Source: COE1 sp964387365 (GTDB lineage Bacteria > Bacillota > Clostridia > Lachnospirales > Lachnospiraceae). Taken from it: DNA of 47,220 bases. A model generated the notes under the pieces. That model worked only from the letters and a program-made list of their open reading frames with translations. It was not told the DNA's origin and ran no database searches. The stretch's first letter is position 1. Each line of letters starts with the position of its first letter. The stretch is taken from NCBI GenBank assembly GCA_964387365.1, contig CAYLWP010000004.1, positions 1 through 47,220 on the forward strand. Direction: 5' to 3'. Of this stretch, positions 1-8,501 are shown one piece after another. A program made the translations under genes and the position numbers.

Positions 1-61
1 AGAGGTATTTTGCTTCTTCCCTTTATTTTTGCCAATTAAAATTATACACTAACGAAGCCAC

Positions 62-1030
62 TCACGCAATGAATTTCTGATGAGATGCCTTTACATTTGT
101 TTGATTTACAATTGCATACTGCATAGTTGTATCAATTTGAGAATGTCCTAAGAGCTTTTGCACCTGCTCTATTGGCATGCCCTTATCAATTGCCCTTGTT
201 GCCATCGTTCTTCTGAATTTATGCGGATGTATCTTTTCCATATTAAGCTTTCTACCTAACATTCGCATCCGTATCTCAACACCACTTATCTTCAAGCGGT
301 CAAATGGTGCGTCTAATGTAACAAACAAAGCTTGGTTACTATCTCTGCGACTGTTTAAATACTCTTGCAAATGTATTTTTGCCTTTGCATCAAAATACAC
401 TTTTCTTTCTTTATCACCTTTACCAAACACTACACATTCTCTTGCTTCAAAATCCACATCTGAAATATTTAGATTAACTAACTCACCTACTCGTATCCCC
501 GTAGAATATAGCAAGTCTATCATTGCCAAATCTCTTAAGCAATTGCATTTATCTCTTAATTGTTCTATTGCTTCGTCAGATATCGTTTCCTTAACCTGTT
601 GCTTCGTCCTTATTTTGTGTATTCTCCTCATAGGACTTTTTAAAATGTAGTCCTCTTCTTCTAACCACGAAAAGAAACTGGAAATATTACGCCGAACATT
701 ATCTACCGTCACCTTACTACAATTGTTAATTTGTTGATAATCAACGAGATAGCGTCTTATTTCCTCTGTTGTAATTTTCCGTATTGGTGTCGAAATATTG
801 AGAAGCAATCGTTCAATAGTTACTCTGTAATAATGTATTGTTCGTTCCGAACATCCTTCAATCTTTTTCGCATCCAAAAACAGCCCGAGATAGTCTTGAT
901 TGCTTATATCTACTTTTTCAGATTCACGTTCTGAAAAAGTCTTCAACAATACTTCCTGCAATTTCTTCATTTGCGAAACACTAAGATACTCTGCCATTTC
1001 ATTAATAATTCGTACTACTTTTTCTTCCAT
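62..1030 (-). CDS. Tyrosine site-specific recombinase (XerC/D-like)
   Basis: A 322-residue phage-integrase-family recombinase. An N-terminal SAM-like DNA-binding domain (about residues 45-135) is followed by the catalytic domain. The catalytic signature is visible: Arg in YSTGIRVGEL (about 177), HPHKFRRTMA (about 270), LLGHSQIDTT and the nucleophilic Tyr about 10 residues from it (about 304). Length fits stand-alone XerC/XerD-type enzymes. It is the last gene of the leftward type I restriction-modification island. In many Firmicutes and Bacteroidetes such a recombinase next to hsdS inverts DNA between hsdS and a partial hsdS copy; that role is inferred from context here, because no second hsdS copy lies inside the window. 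It could instead be an element's integrase. Confidence 0.9.
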   Translation of the reverse strand: MEEKVVRIINEMAEYLSVSQMKKLQEVLLKTFSERESEKVDISNQDYLGLFLDAKKIEGCSERTIHYYRVTIERLLLNISTPIRKITTEEIRRYLVDYQQINNCSKVTVDNVRRNISSFFSWLEEEDYILKSPMRRIHKIRTKQQVKETISDEAIEQLRDKCNCLRDLAMIDLLYSTGIRVGELVNLNISDVDFEARECVVFGKGDKERKVYFDAKAKIHLQEYLNSRRDSNQALFVTLDAPFDRLKISGVEIRMRMLGRKLNMEKIHPHKFRRTMATRAIDKGMPIEQVQKLLGHSQIDTTMQYAIVNQTNVKASHQKFIA

Positions 1031-1077
1031 GTTGATACATTCCTTTCGCCCGTACCAACACCCTTCTCCCGATAAAT

Positions 1078-1533
1078 TTATATCATTGCCTTTTCTCTAT
1101 AACATTCGAATATATATGATGGATTCTCATAATATACACTACTGTTATAATCATCAATTTTAGAACTGATAAAAGAGTTATATACCTCTATCAAAGCATC
1201 AATAACCGATTTTTCTTCTTCCTGTGCCACTTGCTTAATTAGTCTCTTATATACTTTTCCAATATCCCAGTAGGATGGAATCGCATATTTACAAGCCTTT
1301 ACGTTATCAAACGTTCCCATTTTAATTTGAGCTTCATTTATGAAATCGTCACTCACTCTCTCGATGTTATCACAATGGTAAACATCAGCATACTCATATA
1401 TTTTCTCGAGTCTCGATTTACCTAACTGATTTACCACAACCGCACGAGTATTTTTTGTTTGTCTTGCTATATAATCAATCAAACTACACGTATAAAACAA
1501 ATCATTATCTTTTTGCTCTTCTCGTCCGTTCAT
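1078..1533 (-). CDS. Uncharacterised partner of the DUF3990 gene; candidate antitoxin
   Basis: A 151-residue, probably cytoplasmic protein with no signal peptide or membrane segment. I do not recognise a named family with certainty; it resembles small clostridial proteins found beside DUF3990 genes (DUF3791-like neighbourhood). It starts 2 bp after the upstream gene's stop, and its ribosome binding site (GGAGG) lies within the last codons of that gene, so the two are probably translationally coupled. The tight pairing with a predicted ADP-ribosyltransferase-fold protein suggests an antitoxin or modified-target role; that is inference only. The recombinase follows about 47 bp downstream. Confidence 0.7.
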   Translation of the reverse strand: MNGREEQKDNDLFYTCSLIDYIARQTKNTRAVVVNQLGKSRLEKIYEYADVYHCDNIERVSDDFINEAQIKMGTFDNVKACKYAIPSYWDIGKVYKRLIKQVAQEEEKSVIDALIEVYNSFISSKIDDYNSSVYYENPSYIFECYREKAMI

Positions 1534-1535
1534 TT

Positions 1536-2000
1536 CTATTCATGTGCCTCCTCGTAACCTCTGTAACGCAAACATTTCAGAGCTTCATTTGAACAAAACA
1601 CTATCTGATGTGTAGGATATTTGAATTTAGCCAACACCCAAAATTGTTCTCTTGTAATCGTGCCATCCATATAATCTGAAATATAATTATAAATTTGGTC
1701 ATCAGCCATTGCTCCAATTACAATATCATAGTCATGACTTTTTCCAGACCTACATTCAATAATAAAATCTAGCCATTCTTCTGACATTTCTTTAAATTCT
1801 TTGATTTTCAGATTCATATTCATAACAACATCATAAATAGAAACAATGCCTGTGTCATATCTTCTTGCCCATCTTTGAGCCTGTTCTTTAATAATCGTAC
1901 AATAAAACCCTGTGCCAAAATCTTTTGTATTTCTTCCTTTTCGAATTTCAGGTTGGTCAATTGGTTGAAACCCTCCATGGTAGACTGTCATCATTGCCAT
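1536..2000 (-). CDS. DUF3990 family protein, predicted ADP-ribosyltransferase-fold toxin
   Basis: A 154-residue protein beginning with the DUF3990 hallmark: a YHGG motif near the N terminus, then KGRNTKDFGTGFYCT (about residues 22-36), followed by the helix carrying QAQRWARR. To my knowledge DUF3990 groups with ADP-ribosyltransferase-like folds, in which YHG and GFY-type motifs bind NAD; activity is not shown here. Start chosen at ATG 2000, preceded by GGGGAACGATAT. It lies 12 bp downstream of hsdS and is coupled to the next gene. Placement inside a restriction-modification operon suggests a toxin-antitoxin or abortive-infection module. Confidence 0.75.
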   Translation of the reverse strand: MAMMTVYHGGFQPIDQPEIRKGRNTKDFGTGFYCTIIKEQAQRWARRYDTGIVSIYDVVMNMNLKIKEFKEMSEEWLDFIIECRSGKSHDYDIVIGAMADDQIYNYISDYMDGTITREQFWVLAKFKYPTHQIVFCSNEALKCLRYRGYEEAHE

Positions 2001-2012
2001 ATATCGTTCCCC

Positions 2013-3197
2013 CTAACCAAAATATTTCTGCATTAAGCTGTCAAATAGTAATTGTGTTTCATCCAAAGCTTTTTGTACCGCAACTTTTGATTTGTCGACT
2101 TGTTCTACAAAATCAATATATGAATCAACCATATCTTTTGGTGGGCAAATAATAGGAAAATCTTCAATATGCTCCTTGTTGAGCTGTCGCTTGTCAATCC
2201 CACCAACACAAACACTTCGAATCAAATCACGATATTCTGCCGAAACAAGAATTCTAAGAACAAACTTATTATTAACATCTGGTTTTAGCCTGATAAAATA
2301 AACATGACCATTTACATTTGCTTTATCATCCTCACCCATATACAATGCTGCACGCCCCAGCGAACTATTCTCAGTATTAATACGCCCAGTCTTAGTCATA
2401 AGAATATCTCCATGTTTTAAACTGCTCCGCTTCATACTCGCATGCGTTTCAAGATCAATATAAGCAATGCCATCCATTTCCAACCGATCTTTCCATACAT
2501 TTTGACTTCTGAAAAAAACTATTCCATCTTCAACATAATTTTCAGAACCACCCTTAGGTGTATTCCCGCTATTGATTTGAACAGACAAGTCTTTAAGTTT
2601 CTTAACCGGCCAATTCATTGGATTTGCTACTGCGTCTCCGAAGAGTTCGACAAATCGGGCTTTGATGAGGGTATCTAACTCTTGTAGTTCCTCTTTTCTT
2701 GCATCTATAATACCATTCACTTTATCAAGAACTTCAACTATTTCTTGTTGCTTAGCAATGTCACATACTTGAATTTGGACTTTGGAAAGAGTTGCCTTAT
2801 TTAAAGTTTTTCCCATAACTGCTTTATTTGTTCCTTCATCCCAATTCTTACTTCTAAACAAGTAATAAATATAATCCGGAATCAGTTCCACTACTCTTCT
2901 GTCTATAAAGGACATTATTGCTTCATTAGAATACATCGGTTCTTTTGTAATTGCTACTTTACCAATGGATAGTTTAAAACTCATGACAACTGTATTTTCT
3001 GGTATCAAACTTATTCCACTGTCTACAACAGCTTGGTTCGATAAATATTCTGTTGTTTCATTAATATATTTTCCACATTTAGATAAATCACCTATTGCAA
3101 TCCATTTATTATCATCAGTATTCCAGTATTCTGAATTATTTCTTGAAGGTGTTTTTCCCATCTGAAGGTCAAATAATTCTTCTAAGATATATTCCAT
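2013..3197 (-). CDS. hsdS: Type I restriction-modification specificity subunit HsdS
   Basis: A 394-residue protein with two target-recognition domains (about 1-135 and 205-345), each followed by a conserved helical spacer (about 140-190 and 360-390). Typical HsdS sequence features are seen: IAIGDLS, FFRSQNVW, LNKATLSKVQI and RQLNKEHIEDFPI. It determines which bipartite DNA site the HsdM/HsdR complex methylates or cuts. It is separated from hsdM by an inserted ATPase gene and a GC-rich element, and followed within about 1 kb by a tyrosine recombinase, a layout associated with shuffled specificity. Length is normal for the family, with no frame disruption. Confidence 0.92.
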   Translation of the reverse strand: MEYILEELFDLQMGKTPSRNNSEYWNTDDNKWIAIGDLSKCGKYINETTEYLSNQAVVDSGISLIPENTVVMSFKLSIGKVAITKEPMYSNEAIMSFIDRRVVELIPDYIYYLFRSKNWDEGTNKAVMGKTLNKATLSKVQIQVCDIAKQQEIVEVLDKVNGIIDARKEELQELDTLIKARFVELFGDAVANPMNWPVKKLKDLSVQINSGNTPKGGSENYVEDGIVFFRSQNVWKDRLEMDGIAYIDLETHASMKRSSLKHGDILMTKTGRINTENSSLGRAALYMGEDDKANVNGHVYFIRLKPDVNNKFVLRILVSAEYRDLIRSVCVGGIDKRQLNKEHIEDFPIICPPKDMVDSYIDFVEQVDKSKVAVQKALDETQLLFDSLMQKYFG

Positions 3198-3363
3198 TCA
3201 TTCATCCCCACAACTCAGTTCTACGTCCGCTTCGCCGTGCCCACACTCGATTCTGCGCCCTTGGCGCTTCATCTCGTGCGCGGGCTTCGCCCTATGCAGC
3301 CAGTCACTAACAGTCGATTGTGAGCAAGCTCCCATCGTCTGTTACTGTCAGTCTGCGCACGGC
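3198..3363. repeat. GC-rich hairpin-bearing spacer element
   Basis: This 166-bp gap between the ATPase stop and the hsdS start is much richer in G+C than the A+T-rich genes on both sides. It contains several short inverted repeats: GCGCC-CTT-GGCGC, GGGC-TTC-GCCC, and a longer imperfect stem with TAACAG(3308-3313)/CTGTTA(3339-3344) and CGAT(3315-3318)/ATCG(3334-3337), whose loop contains GAGC-AA-GCTC. I see no gene in it. The make-up resembles an interspersed palindromic repeat; a second copy is not visible in the window. The ATPase gene's last codons run into its edge. Confidence 0.55.
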
Positions 3364-4980
3364 TCATGGCTTACGCGACAAATCCGAATTGTTTTCTTTC
3401 TTATATTTTTCTATTCTACATTCGTGCTTCTTCGTCTTTTCATCATAATTGATTCCAACTAACAAAACATCTCCTGTATGTGATTCCAGTGCTTTTACAT
3501 AATTTTTTTCTTTAATCTGTTGTATTGCACCTTGGGCTGTTTTATCCCATTTTAATTCCACAATCATTGCAGGCTTCTCATTCACATATTGTGTTCGTGG
3601 TAAAAACACAATATCAGCATAACCCTTGCCTGTAGGGCACTCTCTGTGCATAGTATAATAATTTCTTGCACTATAATATGCTATGGAAATAACACAGCTT
3701 AACGCATTTTCATTATTGTAATTTAAAATAGATGTACTATCCATATGAACGTTATCGATTATTTCAGCTACAACGTTTTCATTGCCTGCAATTGTCTCCT
3801 CTAACAATTTCTCAGACATATTTATAGACTGACTTACTTCCTTCCAGCCTGCACCTTTTACAGCCTCTACGAACTCACTTTCCACTTCCTTATTTGGAAT
3901 GTAAACCTCTTTTTTCACAGCATCATATGCCAAATATCCCAGATGTACCAATAAAGTTAAAACATCATCCTTATTATGAAAATTCACAAAATCATTTTGA
4001 AAGGTATTCGGACTCAATTTGCAGCTTCCGCCACCCAGCATGTAAATAACAGAATCCTTTAATCCATCAAAATTCATGGAAATATATTTTTTTAGTGATT
4101 CATATGTTTCTGTTCTTGTCCAATAGTTATCAAAATCCTGACGCAACATCGCTTCTACTACTGATTTCGGGCTATAAATGTGTTCTGCTTTTTTGAAGCT
4201 ATATCCGTCATACCAACACTTTGCCTCTTCAAAATCCATTTCATATTTTTCACACAATGTACGAGCTTCTGTTTCTGTGAATCCTATATATTCTGCTAAC
4301 GAACCGGAATTTACCATGGTATATTCATAGAAATTATTAAGTGCAGACTGTGTACCGTATTTCTTAATCGGAAGTATTCCAGTCATATACGCCAGCTTTA
4401 CAAAACGTTTCGAAGGCGCATTCTTAAATAATCCTCTCAGTAAATTAACATATGCTTCCTGTGCTTCAAAATCATATTTCTCTTCTCTGAATAATGCATC
4501 CCATTCATCTACAACAATTACAAAAGTTACCCCATACTGGCTATTAATAAGTGATAAAGCTGTCGGTAACGAATCTACTTCATCTAAGCAACAGTCTTGA
4601 AATGCCGCTTTTAATTCTGCTATTATCTTTTTCTGCATGACAGAAACAATCTCTTTTACATCCGCTATTTCCGTTATAAAAGAACTCATATCTATATGAA
4701 TTAAGTCATAAGCATTTAAATATTTTGAATAATCTTCTGCCCTTTCAATTTTCAATCCTCGAAATAATGAGTTTGAATTACACCCTTTTCCATAATATGC
4801 TACCAGCATTTCTGCCGCCATGGATTTTCCAAAACGTCTAGGTCTGCTTACACATATATATCTTTGTTCCGAATCAAACACTTTGTTTGTATGCGCAAGT
4901 AATTCTGTTTTGTCTACGTATATTTCAGAATTAAGCGCACTGGCAAAGCCTTCATTTCCCGGATTTAAATAAATTCCCAT
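3364..4980 (-). CDS. AAA-ATPase-like / PD-(D/E)XK nuclease-domain protein
   Basis: A 538-residue protein of the widespread family that joins an N-terminal AAA-ATPase-like domain (about 1-280) to a C-terminal PD-(D/E)XK nuclease-like domain (about 380-530). The Walker A region is SRPRRFGKSMAAE (about 44-56), a Walker B-like stretch is FVIVVDEWDAL (about 155), and the nuclease core is ADIVF (about 453) followed by IVELKW (about 474), which supplies D...ExK. Function is not established; mobile or defence-related roles are suspected for the family. Here it sits between hsdM (21 bp upstream) and hsdS, an uncommon place. The last residues (LSRKP) read into the GC-rich element, so the C terminus may be altered. 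Confidence 0.85.
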   Translation of the reverse strand: MGIYLNPGNEGFASALNSEIYVDKTELLAHTNKVFDSEQRYICVSRPRRFGKSMAAEMLVAYYGKGCNSNSLFRGLKIERAEDYSKYLNAYDLIHIDMSSFITEIADVKEIVSVMQKKIIAELKAAFQDCCLDEVDSLPTALSLINSQYGVTFVIVVDEWDALFREEKYDFEAQEAYVNLLRGLFKNAPSKRFVKLAYMTGILPIKKYGTQSALNNFYEYTMVNSGSLAEYIGFTETEARTLCEKYEMDFEEAKCWYDGYSFKKAEHIYSPKSVVEAMLRQDFDNYWTRTETYESLKKYISMNFDGLKDSVIYMLGGGSCKLSPNTFQNDFVNFHNKDDVLTLLVHLGYLAYDAVKKEVYIPNKEVESEFVEAVKGAGWKEVSQSINMSEKLLEETIAGNENVVAEIIDNVHMDSTSILNYNNENALSCVISIAYYSARNYYTMHRECPTGKGYADIVFLPRTQYVNEKPAMIVELKWDKTAQGAIQQIKEKNYVKALESHTGDVLLVGINYDEKTKKHECRIEKYKKENNSDLSRKP

Positions 4981-5001
4981 TCTGTCACCTTCTACTCTAT
5001 G

Positions 5002-6471
5002 CTATAAATTACTTATCCCTAACATTTCCTTTAATTCTACAATACTCTGCTGTATCTCACTTTCCAGCGCTTCTATCTTACCGATAATCACATTGGAAGG
5101 TTCATACTCAACAGCCTCGTATTCTACTTCCTTATACTTATTGATTGATAAATCATACTCATTAGAAACAATCTCATTTACCGATACAAAAAAGCTTTGT
5201 TCTGTACGCTTTCTTTCTGTCTCAGCCTCTAGGTTATGAAATCGTTCAATGATATCCGGAATATCATTTTCCTTGACTTCCTGCCTTTTATCATCCAAGC
5301 TGTATCCGTCAGCCTTCATATCATAGAACCAAACCTTATCGGTTCCGCCATTCCCAGTCTTAGTGAAAATCAGAATAGCCGTCGATACTCCTGCATATGG
5401 CTTGAATACACCACTCGGCATGGAAATAACAGCCTCTAACTTATTGTTATCAATGATTTCCTTTCGTATCTGCTTATGTGCATTACTGCTGCCAAATAAT
5501 ACTCCATCAGGAACAATAACTGCTGCTCTTCCGCCTTTTTTCAATATTCTTAAAAATAATGCCAAAAACAATAATTCTGTCTTTTTTGTCTTTGTAACCT
5601 TTAACAAATCCGCTGATACTGCCTCATAATCCAAGCTTCCCTTAAAAGGTGGATTAGCTAATACCAATGTATATTTTTCTTCATCCGTATTCTGTTCTGA
5701 CAAGCTATCTCTATAAGATATATTAGGATTATCTACACCATGCAACAACATATTCATTGCACCGATACGGAGCATGGTTCTATCCATATCGTTTCCGTAG
5801 AACATTTTATTATTAAAATGCTCTCTCAATCCGGCATGTAAAAATAAATCCGCATGCTGTTCTCTTAAATATTGCTGTGCCTCTATCAAAAATCCTGCAC
5901 TTCCCATAGCAGGGTCTATAATCATATCTTCCGGTACTGGTTTTACTAGGTGTACCATCATCTTAATAATGTGTCTTGGTGTTCTGAATTGTCCATTGGT
6001 TCCGGCTGTTGCTACCTTGGATAATAAGTACTCATATAAATCACCCTTGGTATCTGCATCTCCTAATTCCAGATTATCTATACCATCTACGATTTTTGAT
6101 AACAATGCAGCTGTCGGTATTTTAAATATCGCATCTCCCATGTATCTTGCATATGCTGAATCGCCGTCCTGATGCAGATTTTTGATAAATGGAAATACTC
6201 CATTTAGTACAATATCATACATTTCATCCGCAGAACCCAAATTCTTAAATTTGCTCCATCTGTATTTCTGAAATTCTCCGGGAAACATCGAATCGAAAGT
6301 TATTCCTAAAAAGTTGGCTTCATTCTCCTTCGTAGTCTCTACATCATCAAGCTGCTTTATAAATAGTAAATATGTAAACTGCTCAATAACATCCAAGGGA
6401 TTTGTAATTCCACCTGTCCAAAATGTTTCCCAGATTCTATCAACCTTATTTCTCAATTCGCCTGTAATCAT
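5002..6471 (-). CDS. hsdM: Type I restriction-modification DNA methyltransferase HsdM
   Basis: A 489-residue N6-adenine methyltransferase subunit. An N-terminal helical HsdM domain (about 5-130) precedes the catalytic domain with the S-adenosylmethionine motif DPAMGSAGF (about 185) and the catalytic motif IV NPPF (about 270). The C-terminal part is helical and ends in a coiled-coil-like stretch (EALESEIQQSIVELKEML) likely to contact HsdS. The start at 6471 is preceded by GGAG eight bases upstream. It is the first gene of the leftward island. No hsdR is seen in the window, so from the sequence given only the modification half is visible. Confidence 0.95.
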   Translation of the reverse strand: MITGELRNKVDRIWETFWTGGITNPLDVIEQFTYLLFIKQLDDVETTKENEANFLGITFDSMFPGEFQKYRWSKFKNLGSADEMYDIVLNGVFPFIKNLHQDGDSAYARYMGDAIFKIPTAALLSKIVDGIDNLELGDADTKGDLYEYLLSKVATAGTNGQFRTPRHIIKMMVHLVKPVPEDMIIDPAMGSAGFLIEAQQYLREQHADLFLHAGLREHFNNKMFYGNDMDRTMLRIGAMNMLLHGVDNPNISYRDSLSEQNTDEEKYTLVLANPPFKGSLDYEAVSADLLKVTKTKKTELLFLALFLRILKKGGRAAVIVPDGVLFGSSNAHKQIRKEIIDNNKLEAVISMPSGVFKPYAGVSTAILIFTKTGNGGTDKVWFYDMKADGYSLDDKRQEVKENDIPDIIERFHNLEAETERKRTEQSFFVSVNEIVSNEYDLSINKYKEVEYEAVEYEPSNVIIGKIEALESEIQQSIVELKEMLGISNL

Positions 6472-6546
6472 TTCCCATTCTCCAATTCATAGTATTTTGT
6501 TCCAACTTCTCACTACTTATATTTTATCAAATGTGCTGTCCTATAA

Positions 6547-6565
6547 AAATACCTATTGGGTATTT
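6547..6565 (-). terminator. Weak A/T-rich hairpin between the NTPase gene and hsdM
   Basis: A perfect 7-bp inverted repeat, AAATACC(6547-6553) and GGTATTT(6559-6565), with a 5-base loop. On the minus strand the stem runs into TTTTTATA, so it could act as a weak terminator for the NTPase gene. It also lies just upstream of hsdM, so it could be an operator. The stem is short and A/T-rich; the call is tentative. Confidence 0.35.
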
Positions 6566-6639
6566 ATATTTATTTTTTTCACTCTTTAATCTTATTTTGT
6601 ATTATAGTCAAAACACACTATTATCAAAAGAATCCCGCA

Positions 6640-7686
6640 TTACACAACCACATCAAACAGCTCCTCTTTTTTCCCCAGACTTGCAAGATAGGCTTCCTCA
6701 AGCGGTATCCATCTCTCTTCAAAAGACTTTATGCACTCCTCGCCGTCTCTTCTTCGTATTCTATCTATCTGCTCTACTTTCTCCACATCAGAAAAGACCT
6801 TGAGAGACATATAATCTCCCAATGCAGGGTGACAACTATATGCTCCTTCCACAATATAGTAATGAGAACCCGTGACGGGTACACAATCTCCTAAGACCAT
6901 CTTACCACAGTCAAATCTCCGGTAAGAAAAGTCCTCGGAAGCTTTCAGTTTAGGCAGAACTTCCTCCTGCACTCTTTCGTAATGCACATTTCCTCCCGGT
7001 GTTGCAAATCTCTCTTCTGTCCGAAGCTCCATCGGCAGGAAAAAGTCATCCATATGAATCACGCCTGCCCCTAAAACCTTGGCAAGCATTTCTGTCATCG
7101 TTGTTTTCCCTGATGCACATCTTCCATCAATCGCAATTGTATGAATTTCATTCTGCGGCAGTTCTGCAAGCTTTTCCAAGATTGGAAGCAATCTTATATA
7201 TCTGCTGCAAACAATTCGGTATGCCGGATGCTCCTGCTGCCGGTAAACTTCACTGTGGTGCACAGGTCCCTGTTTTTTTGTCTCTTCCCATTCCTTCAGG
7301 GAAAAAGAAAATCTGTCCTCACGAACCAGTGCTTCTGCCTCGTTTAAACACGCTGTAAAGTTTTCCTCCCCATGTATATCTGTAAAAGAAGCAGAATCTG
7401 CAAATATTCGGAAAAGCCATTCTAACGGCAGCTTTTTTCGTTTCCATTCTCTTAGATTGATGCGGCACACCTTATCATGTATCTGCTCATATATATTTTC
7501 TGACGCAGCTGTCACTTTTATTTCATCAAACTCTTTTCCCAGCCAGGCAAAGGCGGCATCCTTATCTGTGAGTAAATGCTCTGCCCCAAAGGCTGCCTGA
7601 TAGCACAGCTTCACAACGTCCTGCGGCTGCATGGAAGGATGCAGCCGCAGCTGTTCCTGTATGTAATAATCAAATGATTTCTTCAT
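6640..7686 (-). CDS. Uridine-kinase-like P-loop NTPase with an extra N-terminal domain
   Basis: A 348-residue protein. The C-terminal part (about 180-348) is a nucleoside-kinase-like P-loop domain: Walker A GRCASGKTT (about 187-195), HMDDFFLP (about 215), a lid-like region with R residues (RIRRRDGEE, about 315) and FEERWIPLEEAYL. These match the uridine kinase/phosphoribulokinase family. The N-terminal part (about 1-170) carries HPSMQPQDVVKLCYQAAFG and is helical; I do not recognise its function. The substrate is therefore unknown. The gene is 71 bp downstream of the DUF3842 gene on the same strand, so co-transcription is possible. Confidence 0.8.
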   Translation of the reverse strand: MKKSFDYYIQEQLRLHPSMQPQDVVKLCYQAAFGAEHLLTDKDAAFAWLGKEFDEIKVTAASENIYEQIHDKVCRINLREWKRKKLPLEWLFRIFADSASFTDIHGEENFTACLNEAEALVREDRFSFSLKEWEETKKQGPVHHSEVYRQQEHPAYRIVCSRYIRLLPILEKLAELPQNEIHTIAIDGRCASGKTTMTEMLAKVLGAGVIHMDDFFLPMELRTEERFATPGGNVHYERVQEEVLPKLKASEDFSYRRFDCGKMVLGDCVPVTGSHYYIVEGAYSCHPALGDYMSLKVFSDVEKVEQIDRIRRRDGEECIKSFEERWIPLEEAYLASLGKKEELFDVVV

Positions 7687-7757
7687 ATAATTCGTAACCT
7701 TTCAAATCTGATGGCATGATATCACTTCATGCAGGCTAATCTTATTCTGTCCGGATG

Positions 7758-8174
7758 CTACTTTTGATCCATGCCATCTGTCATAATCCTGCTGACTGCT
7801 TCCGAGATATACTCCGACAGCTTCTTATTCTCTATTCCGATTATATTGGCATGACAACGGTTCATCGGAATCAGATACAGTCTTGCATCACTTGATGCTA
7901 CTGCCTCTGCCATCTTGGGTGTAATCTCGCCAAGCATAGCATTTGCCATAACAATGCCGACAGGTCCTACGATTACATCTGCCTTTGCACTGTTGAAAAC
8001 AACCGCATTCTCTCCGGTTGCTCCAAGGGTTGTTCCGCCCTTCATCATATTTGCTGTTGCCGTTGCATTCGTTCCTACCGCAACAATCTCTGTCTGTGGG
8101 TATCTTTCATGCAGCTCTTCTACCAGAGCCTTTCCGATGCCGCCACCTTGCCCGTCCATAACCATTACTCGCAT
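7758..8174 (-). CDS. DUF3842 family protein
   Basis: A 138-residue protein of the clostridial DUF3842 family. The glycine-rich start MRVMVMDGQGGGIGKAL looks like a nucleotide-binding Rossmann-type loop; the later segment NSAKADVIVGPVGIVMANAM is also typical. Start chosen at ATG 8174 because GAGGAAG lies nine bases upstream; an in-frame start nine codons earlier has no such site. Function is unknown. It is divergent from an ECF transporter gene, and the 327-bp gap between them holds the transporter's promoter and leader. Confidence 0.82.
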   Translation of the reverse strand: MRVMVMDGQGGGIGKALVEELHERYPQTEIVAVGTNATATANMMKGGTTLGATGENAVVFNSAKADVIVGPVGIVMANAMLGEITPKMAEAVASSDARLYLIPMNRCHANIIGIENKKLSEYISEAVSRIMTDGMDQK

Positions 8175-8256
8175 GATTCTACTTCCTCGCTTTCTTAACA
8201 TCTCGCTATTGTTTCCAATTATACATCTTAACGCCCCATTAATCTACTTCTTTCCC

Positions 8257-8284
8257 TTGACAAATCCATCAATTATTGTATCAT
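8257..8284 (+). promoter_or_regulatory. Sigma-A-type promoter for the ECF transporter leader
   Basis: A consensus -35 TTGACA (8257-8262), a 16-base spacer and a near-consensus -10 TATCAT (8279-8284). Transcription would start near 8291 and give a leader of about 210 nt before the ECF gene at 8502. The match to consensus and the structured RNA directly after it support the call. Confidence 0.75.
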
Positions 8285-8324
8285 AAATAATAACTGTGCA
8301 ATACCAGCACAAACGTTTATATTA

Positions 8325-8442
8325 GGTTTCAGGAAGAAACCTTACCACTCTGAAGAGTGTTTTTATTTATTACCCTACACTGATGATTATGCCACGAAGG
8401 CTTGTACTCTTTCGAAAAAGAGTCTGTTTTTCGTGGCTTTTT
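8325..8442 (+). promoter_or_regulatory. Structured leader RNA with intrinsic terminator (candidate riboswitch or attenuator)
   Basis: Between the promoter and the ECF gene lie two small hairpins, GGTTTC(8325-8330)/GAAACC(8336-8341) and CACTC(8346-8350)/GAGTG(8355-8359), then a single-stranded A/T-rich stretch. A terminator-like structure follows: GCCACGAA(8391-8398)/TTCGTGGC(8430-8437) enclosing ACTCTTT(8406-8412)/AAAGAGT(8417-8423), then TTTTT. The upstream ACTC could pair with the downstream GAGT of the terminator, which would allow an alternative fold. I could not match it to TPP, FMN, THF, preQ1, cobalamin or T-box consensus features. The arrangement indicates transcription attenuation; the ligand is unknown. 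Confidence 0.6.
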
Positions 8443-8501
8443 GTTATTTCGGACATGAAGTCCCTTATCTCCAAAATATTTGCATAAAGAAAGGACGTCC
8501 T

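Noticed and set aside
8370..8400. Resemblance of CTGAT...ATGCC to a TPP riboswitch
   Set aside because: The CUGAGA element and the required helices are absent; only a few letters match.
8433..8501. N-terminal extension of the ECF component
   Set aside because: It would begin inside the leader terminator; ATG 8502 has a good ribosome binding site and starts the conserved protein.
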